DNA of 64,000 nt from NCBI RefSeq assembly GCF_030123105.1, contig NZ_CP126095.1, forward strand, positions 3,906,001 through 3,970,000. Direction: 5' to 3'. The notes below the pieces were generated by a model. That model was given only the letters and a program-made list of their open reading frames with translations, ran no database searches and was not told the DNA's origin. The position numbers were made by a program, and so were the translations under genes. Position 1 is the first letter of the stretch; the number at the start of each line of letters is the position of its first letter. The stretch comes from Paenibacillus sp. G2S3 (GTDB lineage: Bacteria; Bacillota; Bacilli; Paenibacillales; Paenibacillaceae). Shown one piece after another: positions 27,103 to 36,669 of the stretch.

Positions 27103-28863
27103 TTAGTAAAATTCACTTGGAAGATTATAGGGTACATCCACAAAAGAAACAACTGGCTTCACTACGCCATGAAGTTCGAATAAGATTAGTTCGTTTTCAC
27201 CTTGGCGTAGAAGCGGAGCTGGTAAGTACAGCGTTTTAGTTGGACCCTTCTCCCAGTAGCGACCTAAATTAAACCCGTTTATAAAAGCTTGACCTTTACT
27301 CCATCCGTCCAGTCGCAAAAAAGTATCCTCCAGCTCAATGACTTGAAAGCTCCCCCGGTAGAAAGTTGGTTGATGACGTTCTTCGCAATCTATCGGTGTG
27401 AATGATAATCCTTTAAGATCGGTTAACGGCAAAGAACGAATGGTCCAATCATGTAAAAATTGATAACCGAGTCTAACGCCGCATGTTATGCCTTTCGGAT
27501 CTCTAAGCAGAGGGCCATAATTTACGCGCCCCATGTTCTCCACAAGGATGTCGATTTGCAGTCCCTCCATCGGGACTTCTAATGGAATTCCTCTTGGCTC
27601 CCAGCGTTCGACTGTACCGACAAAGGTACCATTCGCAAATACAAGCGCTCGGTCGCGTACTTCTTGCAAAATGAGCTCCATACCGCAGCGCGGTCCGGTG
27701 ATATTCGTTGAATATAAGATAAACCCATAATCCTGACCTAATTTCTCCATTGGCTCGGGGCATGCTCTACGTTCAGGGTGAGCCAAAGCGTCTAACTGAG
27801 TGAACAAAGGCGCTACTTCAGTCATCTCCACTTTACCGTAAGCTCGTGACTGAATTACCGGCGGTAATTCCAATGGCGGCAACGACACGTATTTCTCAAT
27901 TATTGTTCGAACTGCGAAGAATTTTGCAGTTGGCTTACCTGATTCGTCCAGGAGCGTATCATAATCGTAGCTGGTTACGATGGGCTCATATTTGTCAAAA
28001 AGATTTGCCCCATTCATAAATCCAAAATTCGTCCCCCCATGGAACATATAGAAATTTACAGATGCCCCTAAAGCCAACATCTCGTCCAAAGTCTCCGCTA
28101 CTTCAGACTCGGGACGGGTATGATGCGGTTTCATCCAGTGATCAAACCATCCATTCCAGAATTCCATGCACATCAACGGTCCCGTAGGTTGATATTCACG
28201 TAGTTTAGCAAAGGCTTCCTTTGCTCTTGAACCGAAATTCACTGTGGCGAACACTCCGTCGATCATACCGCCTTGGAGCATATGATCTTCAGCTCCATCT
28301 GAGGTGAACAGCAGAACATCCATGCCACGAGCGATCATTCCTTCTTTTAGATAGTTCAGGTAAGTCTTGTCACTTCCAAAGCTCCCATATTCGTTCTCTA
28401 CCTGAAGGGCGAGCACGGGACCACCGTTAGTGCTTAACAAAGGTCGTAAACGTGGAAGCAATTCGTCGAAGTAAGCATCTATCTTAGACAAATAGACCTT
28501 ATCATTACAGCGCAGCTGCATGTTATCGTCTGCAAGTAACCAAGCTGGCAATCCACCAAATTCCCATTCCGCACAAATATAAGGGCTTGGTCGCAAGATC
28601 ACGTGCAAACCGAGCTCTCCGGCAAGCTTAACGAAAGCCTCAATGTCAGCAAAGCCTGCGAAATTGAAGTAACCTTCCTCTGGTTCGTGTATATTCCAAG
28701 GAATATAGGTTTCAACAGTATTTAAACCGCAAGCCTTCAGCTTTAGCAACCGATCCTGCCAATATTCCGGAACAATCCGGAAATAATGAAGCGCACCTGA
28801 AAGCACCCGAATGGGTTGTTCGTCCAATATAAAATGATCCCCTGATATGGATAACTTTCGCAT
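27103..28863 (-). CDS. GH35 beta-galactosidase (cytoplasmic)
   Basis: Start ATG at 28861-28863 has GGAGGAG seven bases upstream; a longer frame of 12 more codons lacks such a site. The 586-residue protein shows the GH35 TIM barrel: SGALHYFRI near the N-terminus, E158 in QVENEYG as acid/base, and E234 in MEFWNGWFDHW as nucleophile. C-terminal beta-sandwiches end in the GWSKGQAFINGFNLGRYW motif of this family. There is no signal peptide, so it acts on imported oligosaccharides. It releases terminal beta-linked galactose. Sulfatase, GH20 and transporter genes follow nearby, which suggests a galactose-containing sulfated substrate. The gene is divergent from the first sulfatase. Confidence 0.92.
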   Translation of the reverse strand: MRKLSISGDHFILDEQPIRVLSGALHYFRIVPEYWQDRLLKLKACGLNTVETYIPWNIHEPEEGYFNFAGFADIEAFVKLAGELGLHVILRPSPYICAEWEFGGLPAWLLADDNMQLRCNDKVYLSKIDAYFDELLPRLRPLLSTNGGPVLALQVENEYGSFGSDKTYLNYLKEGMIARGMDVLLFTSDGAEDHMLQGGMIDGVFATVNFGSRAKEAFAKLREYQPTGPLMCMEFWNGWFDHWMKPHHTRPESEVAETLDEMLALGASVNFYMFHGGTNFGFMNGANLFDKYEPIVTSYDYDTLLDESGKPTAKFFAVRTIIEKYVSLPPLELPPVIQSRAYGKVEMTEVAPLFTQLDALAHPERRACPEPMEKLGQDYGFILYSTNITGPRCGMELILQEVRDRALVFANGTFVGTVERWEPRGIPLEVPMEGLQIDILVENMGRVNYGPLLRDPKGITCGVRLGYQFLHDWTIRSLPLTDLKGLSFTPIDCEERHQPTFYRGSFQVIELEDTFLRLDGWSKGQAFINGFNLGRYWEKGPTKTLYLPAPLLRQGENELILFELHGVVKPVVSFVDVPYNLPSEFY

Positions 28864-29017
28864 AAAATTTCTCCTCCAACATTGAGATAGACTATTCAAT
28901 TATAGGTAATAAAAACATCAACCCATATGGACGATTCTAATGAATTATATGGAGAATTCATTGGTTGCTAGAGGCTTTTGTGATGCTATACACTATATTC
29001 ATAGGGGGTTTTTACGG

Positions 29018-30472
29018 ATGTCAAAGAGAACTCATATTTGGTTAATTACCACAGATCAAATGCGTGCGGACGCACTTGGAACCGAAAATGCTTCCGTACT
29101 AACACCTGAGCTTGACAAGCTTGCTTCGGAAGGCACGCTCTTCACCAGAGCTTACTGCGCTAGTCCCGTTTGCACGCCCTCACGCTCTTCCATTTTTACG
29201 GGAAGGTACCCGCATGTTCATGGTGCTTGGAACATAGGTACCTCACTAAAAGAAGATGAACTTACCTTATGCGACTATTTAAAGAAAGCGGATTATAAAA
29301 CCATCGGTATAGGAAAAATGCATTTTCGACCTCAAATGAAGCCAGACTTTTCACAAGAATATGAAGAGCCAGCTTATCGCGATCGCGGAAGAGCTTCTGA
29401 TGGAACATATTACGGATTCGATGAACATCATATTACTGAAGACAATTGCATTGGTGAATACATCGAGTGGCTTAGGGAGCGCAACCCGGAAGTAGCGGAA
29501 CGATTCAGCAAGGACCGTTTCAGAGCCTCCGATGCTCAACACGATGTGTGGGAGAGCGAAATTCCTCCGGAGCTGCATCAGTCATACTGGATTGCTGAAC
29601 GAAGCATCGAGGCTATCCTCTCCCACAAAACCGAGCAACCGTTATTCTTATGGTCCAGTTTCGTCGATCCACATCATCCCTTTGATCCTCCAAAAGCTTA
29701 TGCAGATATGTACGCGGACAATGACATTCCATCATCAGCCAGGGAAGCAGACGACGTGCATCTTCGTCCTCAGCATCTGCTGCGTCAGGGTCAGGGAGGG
29801 TATTGGCCTGGCGGCGGTGAGGAGCATTCTCTTGATGAAGACCTTATGAAACGGCTCATTCGAAATTATTATGCGATGATTAGCTTCATTGATGAGCAGA
29901 TCGGACGAATTATAGAAGCTTGGCGTCAAAAAGGAGTGTACGATGATGTAGTCATTCTGTTCACCAGCGACCACGGAGAGCTGCTCGGTGACCATGGACT
30001 GATTTACAAAGGGCCGTGGTTTTATGAAGGGTTAACACGGATCCCGATGATCGTACGCGGTCCAGGAATTGCTTCTGGCCAACGAGTTTCTGCTTTGATG
30101 GAACATGTTGATATTGTCCCCACACTGCTTGAAGCCGCAGGTCTCAAATGCCCCTACGGAATTCAAGGCGTGTCACAGATGGAAGTGCTAGCTGGCAGGG
30201 AGTCCCATGTACGTAATTCTGCCCTAACCGATTATATTGCTCATGATCGAGGCATAAACGCTAAGTGTTTGCGAACTACACGTTATAAGCTAGTTATCTT
30301 TGCAGGAGAGACCTACGGTGAATTATATGATCTAAAAGAGGATCCTCATGAAAACCACAATCGTTTTGAAGATCCCGATTATAGTGAAATTCGCCATTCG
30401 ATGGTAGAATTGCTCGTCCATCGAATGATTCAAGATCAGGATCCTTTGCCAGAACGCCGGAGTAGCTGGTAA
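29018..30472 (+). CDS. Formylglycine-dependent sulfatase 1
   Basis: The chosen ATG (MSKRTHIWLITTDQMRAD) follows AGGGGG by 10 bases; the frame is open 26 codons upstream without a better site. The 484-residue protein has the calcium-binding TTDQMRAD strand and the maturation motif C52-T-P-S-R. Cys52 would be changed to formylglycine by FGE or anSME, both encoded in this locus. A metal-binding FTSDHGELLGDHG segment follows around residue 320. No signal peptide is present, so it works in the cytoplasm. It removes sulfate from a glycan; which position cannot be read from sequence alone. It is divergent from the GH35 gene and convergent with sulfatase 2. Confidence 0.92.
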   Translation: MSKRTHIWLITTDQMRADALGTENASVLTPELDKLASEGTLFTRAYCASPVCTPSRSSIFTGRYPHVHGAWNIGTSLKEDELTLCDYLKKADYKTIGIGKMHFRPQMKPDFSQEYEEPAYRDRGRASDGTYYGFDEHHITEDNCIGEYIEWLRERNPEVAERFSKDRFRASDAQHDVWESEIPPELHQSYWIAERSIEAILSHKTEQPLFLWSSFVDPHHPFDPPKAYADMYADNDIPSSAREADDVHLRPQHLLRQGQGGYWPGGGEEHSLDEDLMKRLIRNYYAMISFIDEQIGRIIEAWRQKGVYDDVVILFTSDHGELLGDHGLIYKGPWFYEGLTRIPMIVRGPGIASGQRVSALMEHVDIVPTLLEAAGLKCPYGIQGVSQMEVLAGRESHVRNSALTDYIAHDRGINAKCLRTTRYKLVIFAGETYGELYDLKEDPHENHNRFEDPDYSEIRHSMVELLVHRMIQDQDPLPERRSSW

Positions 30473-30487
30473 ATCAAAACACATGCG

Positions 30488-30517
30488 AAGGGCACCCCGA
30501 ATGTTCAGGTTGCCCTA
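30488..30517. terminator. Hairpin between convergent sulfatase genes
   Basis: AGGGCA(CCC) pairs with (GGT)TGCCCT across a short loop between two converging genes. T-runs are weak, so this is a modest terminator call. Confidence 0.5.
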
Positions 30518-30525
30518 AGTTATGA

Positions 30526-32025
30526 TCATTTCCCCAATTCGGATGCCTTTAGAATATGAGAAATTGGACGTCCGGCAATCAATTCGCCGTTGTTTACAAA
30601 CCCTTCCTCTCGTCCCCCCAGCTCGTGAATAAGACGCTCTCTCCATTCACGTATACGCTCTAAATTATCGGTACATCCGATTGCATTAACCTTCTCTAAG
30701 GGATCGGTCACTAGGTTAAAGTACTGCTCTTCGCCTGTCTGAGAATGCCATATGAATTTCTCTCTTCCATCCGTTAAAAAGTGGTGAGACTTTTCTCCAT
30801 AGGCTTGCTCCCCATGAATATAAGACCGCCACACTATCTGATCTCCCTTACACAGCGGCAACACACTTTGCCCTTCTACTGTAACTGGTATTTGGACGCC
30901 AGCAGCTTCAAGAAACGTCGGCATAATATCGCGAAGCTCTACAATGGAATCAAGCCGGGAGCCTGCAAGAAGTCCAAGCGTTTCTCCCGGATCAAACACT
31001 ATGAAAGGAATCTTAGCACTTCCTTCATAAGGAAGTGATTTGCGGAAGTAATGGTGATCCCCCATCATCTCACCATGGTCAGAAGTAAATAGAATCAAAG
31101 TTTCATTTAAAACCCCATATTCCTGCAGGCCATTGATCAACCTCCCAATTTGGTCGTCAAGATGCGTAATTAGCGCATAATATGCGGCACGGGAACGATC
31201 CAATCTGCGCTTTGGCAAATGAGTGAACGGAGATGTCGGATCCTTAGCTCTGTTGAATGCTGCTTTCTCGTCCACCCAATCTCCGACTGGGGGATCTGGA
31301 AATTCCATGTCCATGTACATATCTAGATAACATTGCGGCGGATCCAATGGGGAATGTGGACGAACGAAGGAGGACCATAGAAAAAATGGTTTTCCAGGGT
31401 CTCTTCTTCGTAAAAAGTCTAGCGACTCGATTACGCACCAATTCGTTGGATGCATTGCTTCCGGCAAGTGCCAGGGGCGAGCAACCGTTGAGGCGTTGCA
31501 ATCAAGTCCTAAGTCAGTGATATCCGAATTGGCATTGGTTTGTCTTCGCAGCCATTGTAAATAATCATCCACTTGATCATAGTGTTCATCATATAAAGTT
31601 TGGCTCTTGTCCCGATTGTAGTGAAGATATCCATCATGAAGCACTACATTATGGAATCCACATAGATTACGTGCAGGATATACATGCATCTTGCCAACAC
31701 ACTGCGTATGATAACCAGCTTGAGCAAGCTCTCCGGCAATCGTATGGGCGTAATTCCATTCAACCTTATCCTGATAACCCACCCGCCCATGTGATCTTTG
31801 GCCCATTCCTGTCATGATAGCAGCCCTTGCGGGAATACAACTCGGGGTAGCTGAGTAAGCGTGTTCAAATAATATCCCTCTTGATGCAAGAGAATCCAGG
31901 TTGGGTGTCTCAACGACGGGATGTCCCATGATGCTCAGGCAATCAAAACGCATCTGATCCACTGTGATAAGCAATAGGTTAGGCCGCTTTGAGCCATTTT
32001 GATCGTCCAGATTAGTGTCAATCAT
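30526..32025 (-). CDS. Formylglycine-dependent sulfatase 2
   Basis: The ATG at 32023-32025 (MIDTNLDDQNG) follows AAGGGAG; the frame is open 19 codons upstream into the preceding gene. The 499-residue protein has the LLITVDQMRFD metal strand, the maturation motif C63-I-P-A-R with AAIMTGMGQRSHG after it, and FTSDHGEMMGDHHYF later. It has no signal peptide. The gene begins 14 bases after the stop of the GH20 gene, so desulfation and hexosaminidase steps are probably co-expressed. The pairing with GH20 hints at a sulfated N-acetylhexosamine substrate, but this is inference. Confidence 0.92.
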   Translation of the reverse strand: MIDTNLDDQNGSKRPNLLLITVDQMRFDCLSIMGHPVVETPNLDSLASRGILFEHAYSATPSCIPARAAIMTGMGQRSHGRVGYQDKVEWNYAHTIAGELAQAGYHTQCVGKMHVYPARNLCGFHNVVLHDGYLHYNRDKSQTLYDEHYDQVDDYLQWLRRQTNANSDITDLGLDCNASTVARPWHLPEAMHPTNWCVIESLDFLRRRDPGKPFFLWSSFVRPHSPLDPPQCYLDMYMDMEFPDPPVGDWVDEKAAFNRAKDPTSPFTHLPKRRLDRSRAAYYALITHLDDQIGRLINGLQEYGVLNETLILFTSDHGEMMGDHHYFRKSLPYEGSAKIPFIVFDPGETLGLLAGSRLDSIVELRDIMPTFLEAAGVQIPVTVEGQSVLPLCKGDQIVWRSYIHGEQAYGEKSHHFLTDGREKFIWHSQTGEEQYFNLVTDPLEKVNAIGCTDNLERIREWRERLIHELGGREEGFVNNGELIAGRPISHILKASELGK

Positions 32026-32039
32026 AAATTCGCTCCCTT

Positions 32040-33935
32040 CTAAACCCCTGCGATGACGGACGGTGTTGCGATCGTGTGCCACAAATTTGCACTTATCGCC
32101 CTTGGGCCTTTATCGTCAACGAGACCGTCGAACGTCAGTAGCTCCTCTTCTAATTCAGCTATCTGTTCCACTTTCCCTTCGACATAACTATTAATTCGAT
32201 GGATAGCTGTCCTAATCCTCTGAAGCATTCCACCCATACGAAGATCAAAAACATCAAGACCAAACACCTTATTTTCCAGCTCCCATTGCACACGATAGTC
32301 ATCCATAAATCGCTCGGTCAAATCTGAAAGTTCTGGCAAAGTCACATTGGCAAAGTGAGCCAATGCCTCTACATTCCCACGATGATAAGCGTCACGTATA
32401 GAAATCCCGATTTCGCTCTTTATCTCGAGTAAGCGACACAAGCTGGCTTGTACAGAGAATAAAGATTGCCAAAGCGAATTGCGAGTAATCGCCTGTTCGA
32501 GCTTTTCCGCACTTTGCTGGTAATGCTTTGAATACGCGTTAGGAACGACATGTCGATCGAACAAACCGCACAAAATATCTTGATAAAGCAAATATTTAGC
32601 CGGATTGATGGAACATCCCCCTGGTGCCGAATTGCCTGGAACCAGATTGGCCGCATCGAGCGCCATAAAGTCATCATAATTGCCTTGCACGCAGCTACTG
32701 AATCTTTCTTTGACATGCTTCTCCACGAAATATCCCGTATAGCATAGCTCCGCCCAAAGTTGAAGGGTAGGAAGAACTGAGAAGACGGAGGCTTCAGCAC
32801 CATTATCTCCCCATGCAGTAATCAGAATTTCTTGAATTCCATGCTTAACACAGCTATCATGAGCCAGCAGACTGACTTGACGACTGAATTCATTGTTCGG
32901 AGCGAACCCCATCCATTTCCAAGCCCCACCTGCAAATCCGATATGATCATTCAGCTGCTTATGTTTACGTAACATTCCGTCGTATTTCTCCTGCGTTTCC
33001 GAATAGTAATCCCAATAGATCAAAATAACATCTTCAGGGATCAGCTTTACAATGTCGGGGCTAATTGGACTTTCAGCATCGTAATATTCTCCGGAACTGG
33101 CCAGACGGAAAAACATGTCGCTCCACATCATCGTACGAAAACCATATTTCCTGGCGATTTCCATTACAGTGCTAAAGTGTTTTAACATCAAGGAGGATCG
33201 ATCCTGGTACCCATGCTTATCTAGATATTTACCAAGTCCCATCATATGCGCTTCATCCATCCCAATATTTATGCGGCGACTACTTGCATGAGCCGACATG
33301 AAAGCAAACATTCGATCGATTAACTCATAAGTTCTAGGATCATCAATGAGGAGAATGTCTTGGAAATCCACTAGCGGTGCATGTGCTTGCCATTTCAATG
33401 CTTGGCCGAGATGGGCCAGCGTCTGGATACAAGGAACCAATTCTATACCGAATAGCGCGGCATACTGGTCCATCTCTCGTATTTGATCCCCTGTATATCG
33501 ACCTCTTAAATAACCGAAATAAGGATACCCTTCAAGTTCGTAGGTATCTTCCGTATACAGTTGAACCGTTGAGTATCCCATAAGCGCTAAGCGTCGGATC
33601 AATTCCTTATATCCTTCATTGTGAAGAACAGCATTTCGTGAGCAGTCTACCATGAAGCCTAGCTGTTCATAGACCGGCAATTCATTAATTTCAACTCTTT
33701 CTCCACGGCGTATGTTCTCTAGGAATCGGCTGAGCGCCCGGATTAATTGATGCTCCTGTTCATATTCAATGGTGACCTGAACCTCCTCGAAAGATATACG
33801 AATCCCCTTTCCTTGGTTCTTACAATTTACTGTGATCCCTGACGGTTCCATTCGAATACTCAATATTCCGGCTACCTCTGAAACAGCTGATAACTGTTTC
33901 TCGGTTAAACCTGTCAAGTGAATGCTAAGAATCAT
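32040..33935 (-). CDS. GH20 beta-N-acetylhexosaminidase (GH20C type)
   Basis: ATG follows GGAG. The 631-residue protein closely follows the layout I recall for streptococcal GH20C, an exo-beta-N-acetylhexosaminidase of similar length. It has an N-terminal alpha/beta domain, then FMVDCSRNAVL, LALMGYSTVQLYTEDTYE, the catalytic pair D227-E228 in NIGMDEAHMMGLG, GAWKWMGFAP and WGDNGAE, and a helical C-terminus. No signal peptide. It removes terminal beta-GlcNAc or beta-GalNAc from oligosaccharides after import. It lies between the transporter genes and sulfatase 2 on the same strand, so the order is import, hexosamine release, desulfation. Confidence 0.9.
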   Translation of the reverse strand: MILSIHLTGLTEKQLSAVSEVAGILSIRMEPSGITVNCKNQGKGIRISFEEVQVTIEYEQEHQLIRALSRFLENIRRGERVEINELPVYEQLGFMVDCSRNAVLHNEGYKELIRRLALMGYSTVQLYTEDTYELEGYPYFGYLRGRYTGDQIREMDQYAALFGIELVPCIQTLAHLGQALKWQAHAPLVDFQDILLIDDPRTYELIDRMFAFMSAHASSRRINIGMDEAHMMGLGKYLDKHGYQDRSSLMLKHFSTVMEIARKYGFRTMMWSDMFFRLASSGEYYDAESPISPDIVKLIPEDVILIYWDYYSETQEKYDGMLRKHKQLNDHIGFAGGAWKWMGFAPNNEFSRQVSLLAHDSCVKHGIQEILITAWGDNGAEASVFSVLPTLQLWAELCYTGYFVEKHVKERFSSCVQGNYDDFMALDAANLVPGNSAPGGCSINPAKYLLYQDILCGLFDRHVVPNAYSKHYQQSAEKLEQAITRNSLWQSLFSVQASLCRLLEIKSEIGISIRDAYHRGNVEALAHFANVTLPELSDLTERFMDDYRVQWELENKVFGLDVFDLRMGGMLQRIRTAIHRINSYVEGKVEQIAELEEELLTFDGLVDDKGPRAISANLWHTIATPSVIAGV

Positions 33936-34013
33936 AGACTTTCCGCTCCTAATCTTATAAGTATGCGATCAATAGCGCCGCACATTCTTGGTTCCACTCC
34001 AAATCATTAAACG

Positions 34014-34044
34014 GAAGATCCGGGCTACTTCAGCCCGGATCTTC
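34014..34044 (-). terminator. Strong hairpin after the sugar-binding protein gene
   Basis: GAAGATCCGGGCT pairs perfectly with AGCCCGGATCTTC around a 5-base loop, 13 bases past the stop of the binding-protein gene. T-runs are poor. It may end the transporter transcript, or protect its 3' end while letting some transcription into the GH20 gene. Confidence 0.65.
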
Positions 34045-34056
34045 TCTATCAATCGA

Positions 34057-35688
34057 TTATTCAATACCTTGTTCCTTGGCCTTCGCATTTACTTCCTCTA
34101 TCATTTTATCAAGGCCTTTAGCCTTATAATCGTTCACGATGCTATTCCAGTAACTCTCAACTGGTTCTTTGGAAAGCATGATCTTAAGCAGATCATCATG
34201 GTCGAGTACAGTAAATTTATCCTTAGTTGGTGTGGACATATACGTTAACCGAATGTCGTATTCTGGAACCTTCGTATTGTTCTGAATCCAGTCAATGTAA
34301 TCGACAGCTTCTTTGCGGATCCCTTCGTTAGCGATCGTCGGGTTATCCATGTTATAGCTATCCGAAGTTTCATAAGCCGCCAAATTCTTTAGAAATCTAC
34401 TCGCCGGATACTTTTCATTTAACGAACCCTTTTCGATGACAACCTTCTGCCCATTTTCGATCTTGTAATCCACACCCTCGATGCCATAAGTCAACAGGTC
34501 CTTGCCTTCCGGAGACAACACATAATCATAGAGCGCCATGATCCGATCCATTTTTTTATCGTCAACCTTATTGCTGAAATAGCTTTCCGACCAGTATGTT
34601 TTAAAAATGGCATGTGAGCGTTCACCATCTGGTCCAATCAGTGGCTTGAGTGCCTTCACGCTCTCCATGATATCCTTATCCGGATAAGCTGTTTTCCAGC
34701 GTTTTTCATACATATCGCTATTTAAATTTATAAAACCGCCACCGCTAAGAAGAGCTGCTGCTTTACCTGCTACGAAATTGTCATAAGACTCTGCAGGCTT
34801 TACAAGTGCGATGTCTGGATCGATCAAACCTTTTTCGTACATATTCTTCATGTTTTTTAGCGCTGGCAGCGCATTTTTAGAAAATACAGCCGGGATAAAT
34901 TTACCGTCCTCTTTGATCCATTTAAAGTCACTGCCGCTTCCATCACTCGTGGCGACCGGGTTACCGTACAACCAGAAGAATCCGCCCAGCATTTTGGTAG
35001 TTGTCGTCGTAAGACCGGTAATATGCTTACCTTCCGGATCCGACTTTACGATTGCATCAAGCATAGCTTCGAACTCTTCCCATGTTTCTGGTTCTTTGGT
35101 GATCCCAGCCTTTTGAGCAAGATCCCATCGATAGAACACCATACGATCCAGTGCGCTCCAATCGACACTTGGGAACATCCGGCGAGGAACGGTATAATAC
35201 TTTCCGTCTACTCCTAAACCTTTGATGTCCGGCGATTCGAAGTATTTGGCAAGGTTAGGATACTTAGAAAGATCCGGAAGCGCTTTGACAACACCTTGTT
35301 CAACCCATTTTCGCTGATATTGCGTACCGACGGCGTCGATCGCGAAAATGTCAGGCAATTGGCCGGATGCTGCCCACATTTGAATCTTCTGGGTATAGTC
35401 ATCCCAGGTCATATTGACAGGTTTTAACGTAATGTTGAATTTTTCCAATACCTGTTTAGCAATCGGGTCTTTCTCGATGTTAGCAATTTCAGCATCCGCG
35501 TCCCAAAAACCAAGAGAAATGGTCATTGGATCCTTGTAAGGATTATCCGTGGAATTAGAAGAGTCTGGAGATGCTTCACCGTTTGATGCCGCCTGCCCTT
35601 TGTCGTTATTGCCTCCACCGCAAGCCGTGAGCACCGAAGCCAATAAAGTTATGCATAATGCCAGTGTCATCATTTTCTTTCTAAGCAT
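34057..35688 (-). CDS. Lipoprotein sugar-binding protein of ABC importer (LplA-like)
   Basis: ATG follows GGGAGG. The 543-residue protein has a lipoprotein signal peptide with lipobox LTAC at C23, a Gly/Asn/Ser linker, and a family-1 solute-binding fold (TISLGFWDADAEI, WASGQLPDIFAID, ITGLTTTTTKMLGG). Size and style match the LplA/YtcQ group used for complex oligosaccharides. It is the first capture step of the importer whose two permeases lie directly upstream on the same strand. No ATPase gene is present, so a shared MsmX-type ATPase elsewhere is expected, as known for such systems in Bacillus. Confidence 0.92.
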   Translation of the reverse strand: MLRKKMMTLALCITLLASVLTACGGGNNDKGQAASNGEASPDSSNSTDNPYKDPMTISLGFWDADAEIANIEKDPIAKQVLEKFNITLKPVNMTWDDYTQKIQMWAASGQLPDIFAIDAVGTQYQRKWVEQGVVKALPDLSKYPNLAKYFESPDIKGLGVDGKYYTVPRRMFPSVDWSALDRMVFYRWDLAQKAGITKEPETWEEFEAMLDAIVKSDPEGKHITGLTTTTTKMLGGFFWLYGNPVATSDGSGSDFKWIKEDGKFIPAVFSKNALPALKNMKNMYEKGLIDPDIALVKPAESYDNFVAGKAAALLSGGGFINLNSDMYEKRWKTAYPDKDIMESVKALKPLIGPDGERSHAIFKTYWSESYFSNKVDDKKMDRIMALYDYVLSPEGKDLLTYGIEGVDYKIENGQKVVIEKGSLNEKYPASRFLKNLAAYETSDSYNMDNPTIANEGIRKEAVDYIDWIQNNTKVPEYDIRLTYMSTPTKDKFTVLDHDDLLKIMLSKEPVESYWNSIVNDYKAKGLDKMIEEVNAKAKEQGIE

Positions 35689-35745
35689 GCTTGAAACCTC
35701 CCTTTATACTATTTTAGGATAGAATCATTCTATTTAAAATCTTTC

Positions 35746-36645
35746 TTATCCTTTTATTGAACCCACCATAATGCCTTTATTAAAATGCTTCTGAAGGAAC
35801 GGATACACAACAATAATCGGAATACTCGAAACTACAATTGCTGCCATTTGAAGTGCAGGGGTGTAAACCTTTCCCGTCTGCTCCTGCTCGGCCATCGTCT
35901 GTGCCATTTGACTCAGCAAGGAATTTGAAGTAATTAGTGTCTCGCGTAAATAAATCTGAAGCGGTGCTTTAGCAGCGTCACTGATAAAAATTAATGCGTA
36001 CCACCATTCATTCCATCTTTCCACGGCATAGAACAAAGCAAAGGTCGCCATGAATGGAGCAGAGATCGGAATAATGATTTTGTAAAGGATGTACAGATCA
36101 TTCGCCCCATCCAGCTTAGCCGATTCTTCCAGACTTTCTGGAATCGTGTTGAAATAGTTTTTCATAATGATTAGGTAAAACGTATTGAGACCGGCGGGTA
36201 TGATCATGACGAGTATATTGTTTACGAATCCTAGATCCTTAACGACTAGGTAAAAAGGGATCAAACCGCCGTTGAAAAACATAGTGAACAAGATCAAGCT
36301 AAGCATTATGTTTCTGCCAGGCATCCCCCGCTTGGATAATGCGTAGGCTCCTGCCACTGAGATCGTCATGCTAAACAACACGCCAACCACCGTTACGATG
36401 ACAGAATTTAAAATCGAAGACCAAAACTTCATATCCTGAAGCAACAGCTTGTAAGCTGACAGGTCAAACGAAAGCGGAAAAATATAAAAGTCGCTTTTAC
36501 TAATCGCTTCGAACTTTGCAACAGAGATAATGAGAACATTATAGAAGGGAAAAAATGTTACTAGTGCTAGAAGCCCCAGAGCCACGAATGCGACGATATC
36601 GAAGACACTCCATTTTTTTCTCTTTTTAACCGTTGTGTCGGTCAC
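35746..36645 (-). CDS. ABC sugar importer permease (YtcP/LplC-like)
   Basis: GTG start with GGGGAG upstream. The 299-residue protein has six membrane helices and the EAA loop ESAKLDGANDLYILYKIIIP that contacts the ATPase. It ends in the family hallmark FNKGIMVGSIKG. It pairs with the permease encoded 24 bases upstream to form the membrane channel for oligosaccharide uptake. Confidence 0.93.
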   Translation of the reverse strand: MTDTTVKKRKKWSVFDIVAFVALGLLALVTFFPFYNVLIISVAKFEAISKSDFYIFPLSFDLSAYKLLLQDMKFWSSILNSVIVTVVGVLFSMTISVAGAYALSKRGMPGRNIMLSLILFTMFFNGGLIPFYLVVKDLGFVNNILVMIIPAGLNTFYLIIMKNYFNTIPESLEESAKLDGANDLYILYKIIIPISAPFMATFALFYAVERWNEWWYALIFISDAAKAPLQIYLRETLITSNSLLSQMAQTMAEQEQTGKVYTPALQMAAIVVSSIPIIVVYPFLQKHFNKGIMVGSIKG

Positions 36646-36669
36646 TTGCTTCTCCCCTTTTCATGCAAA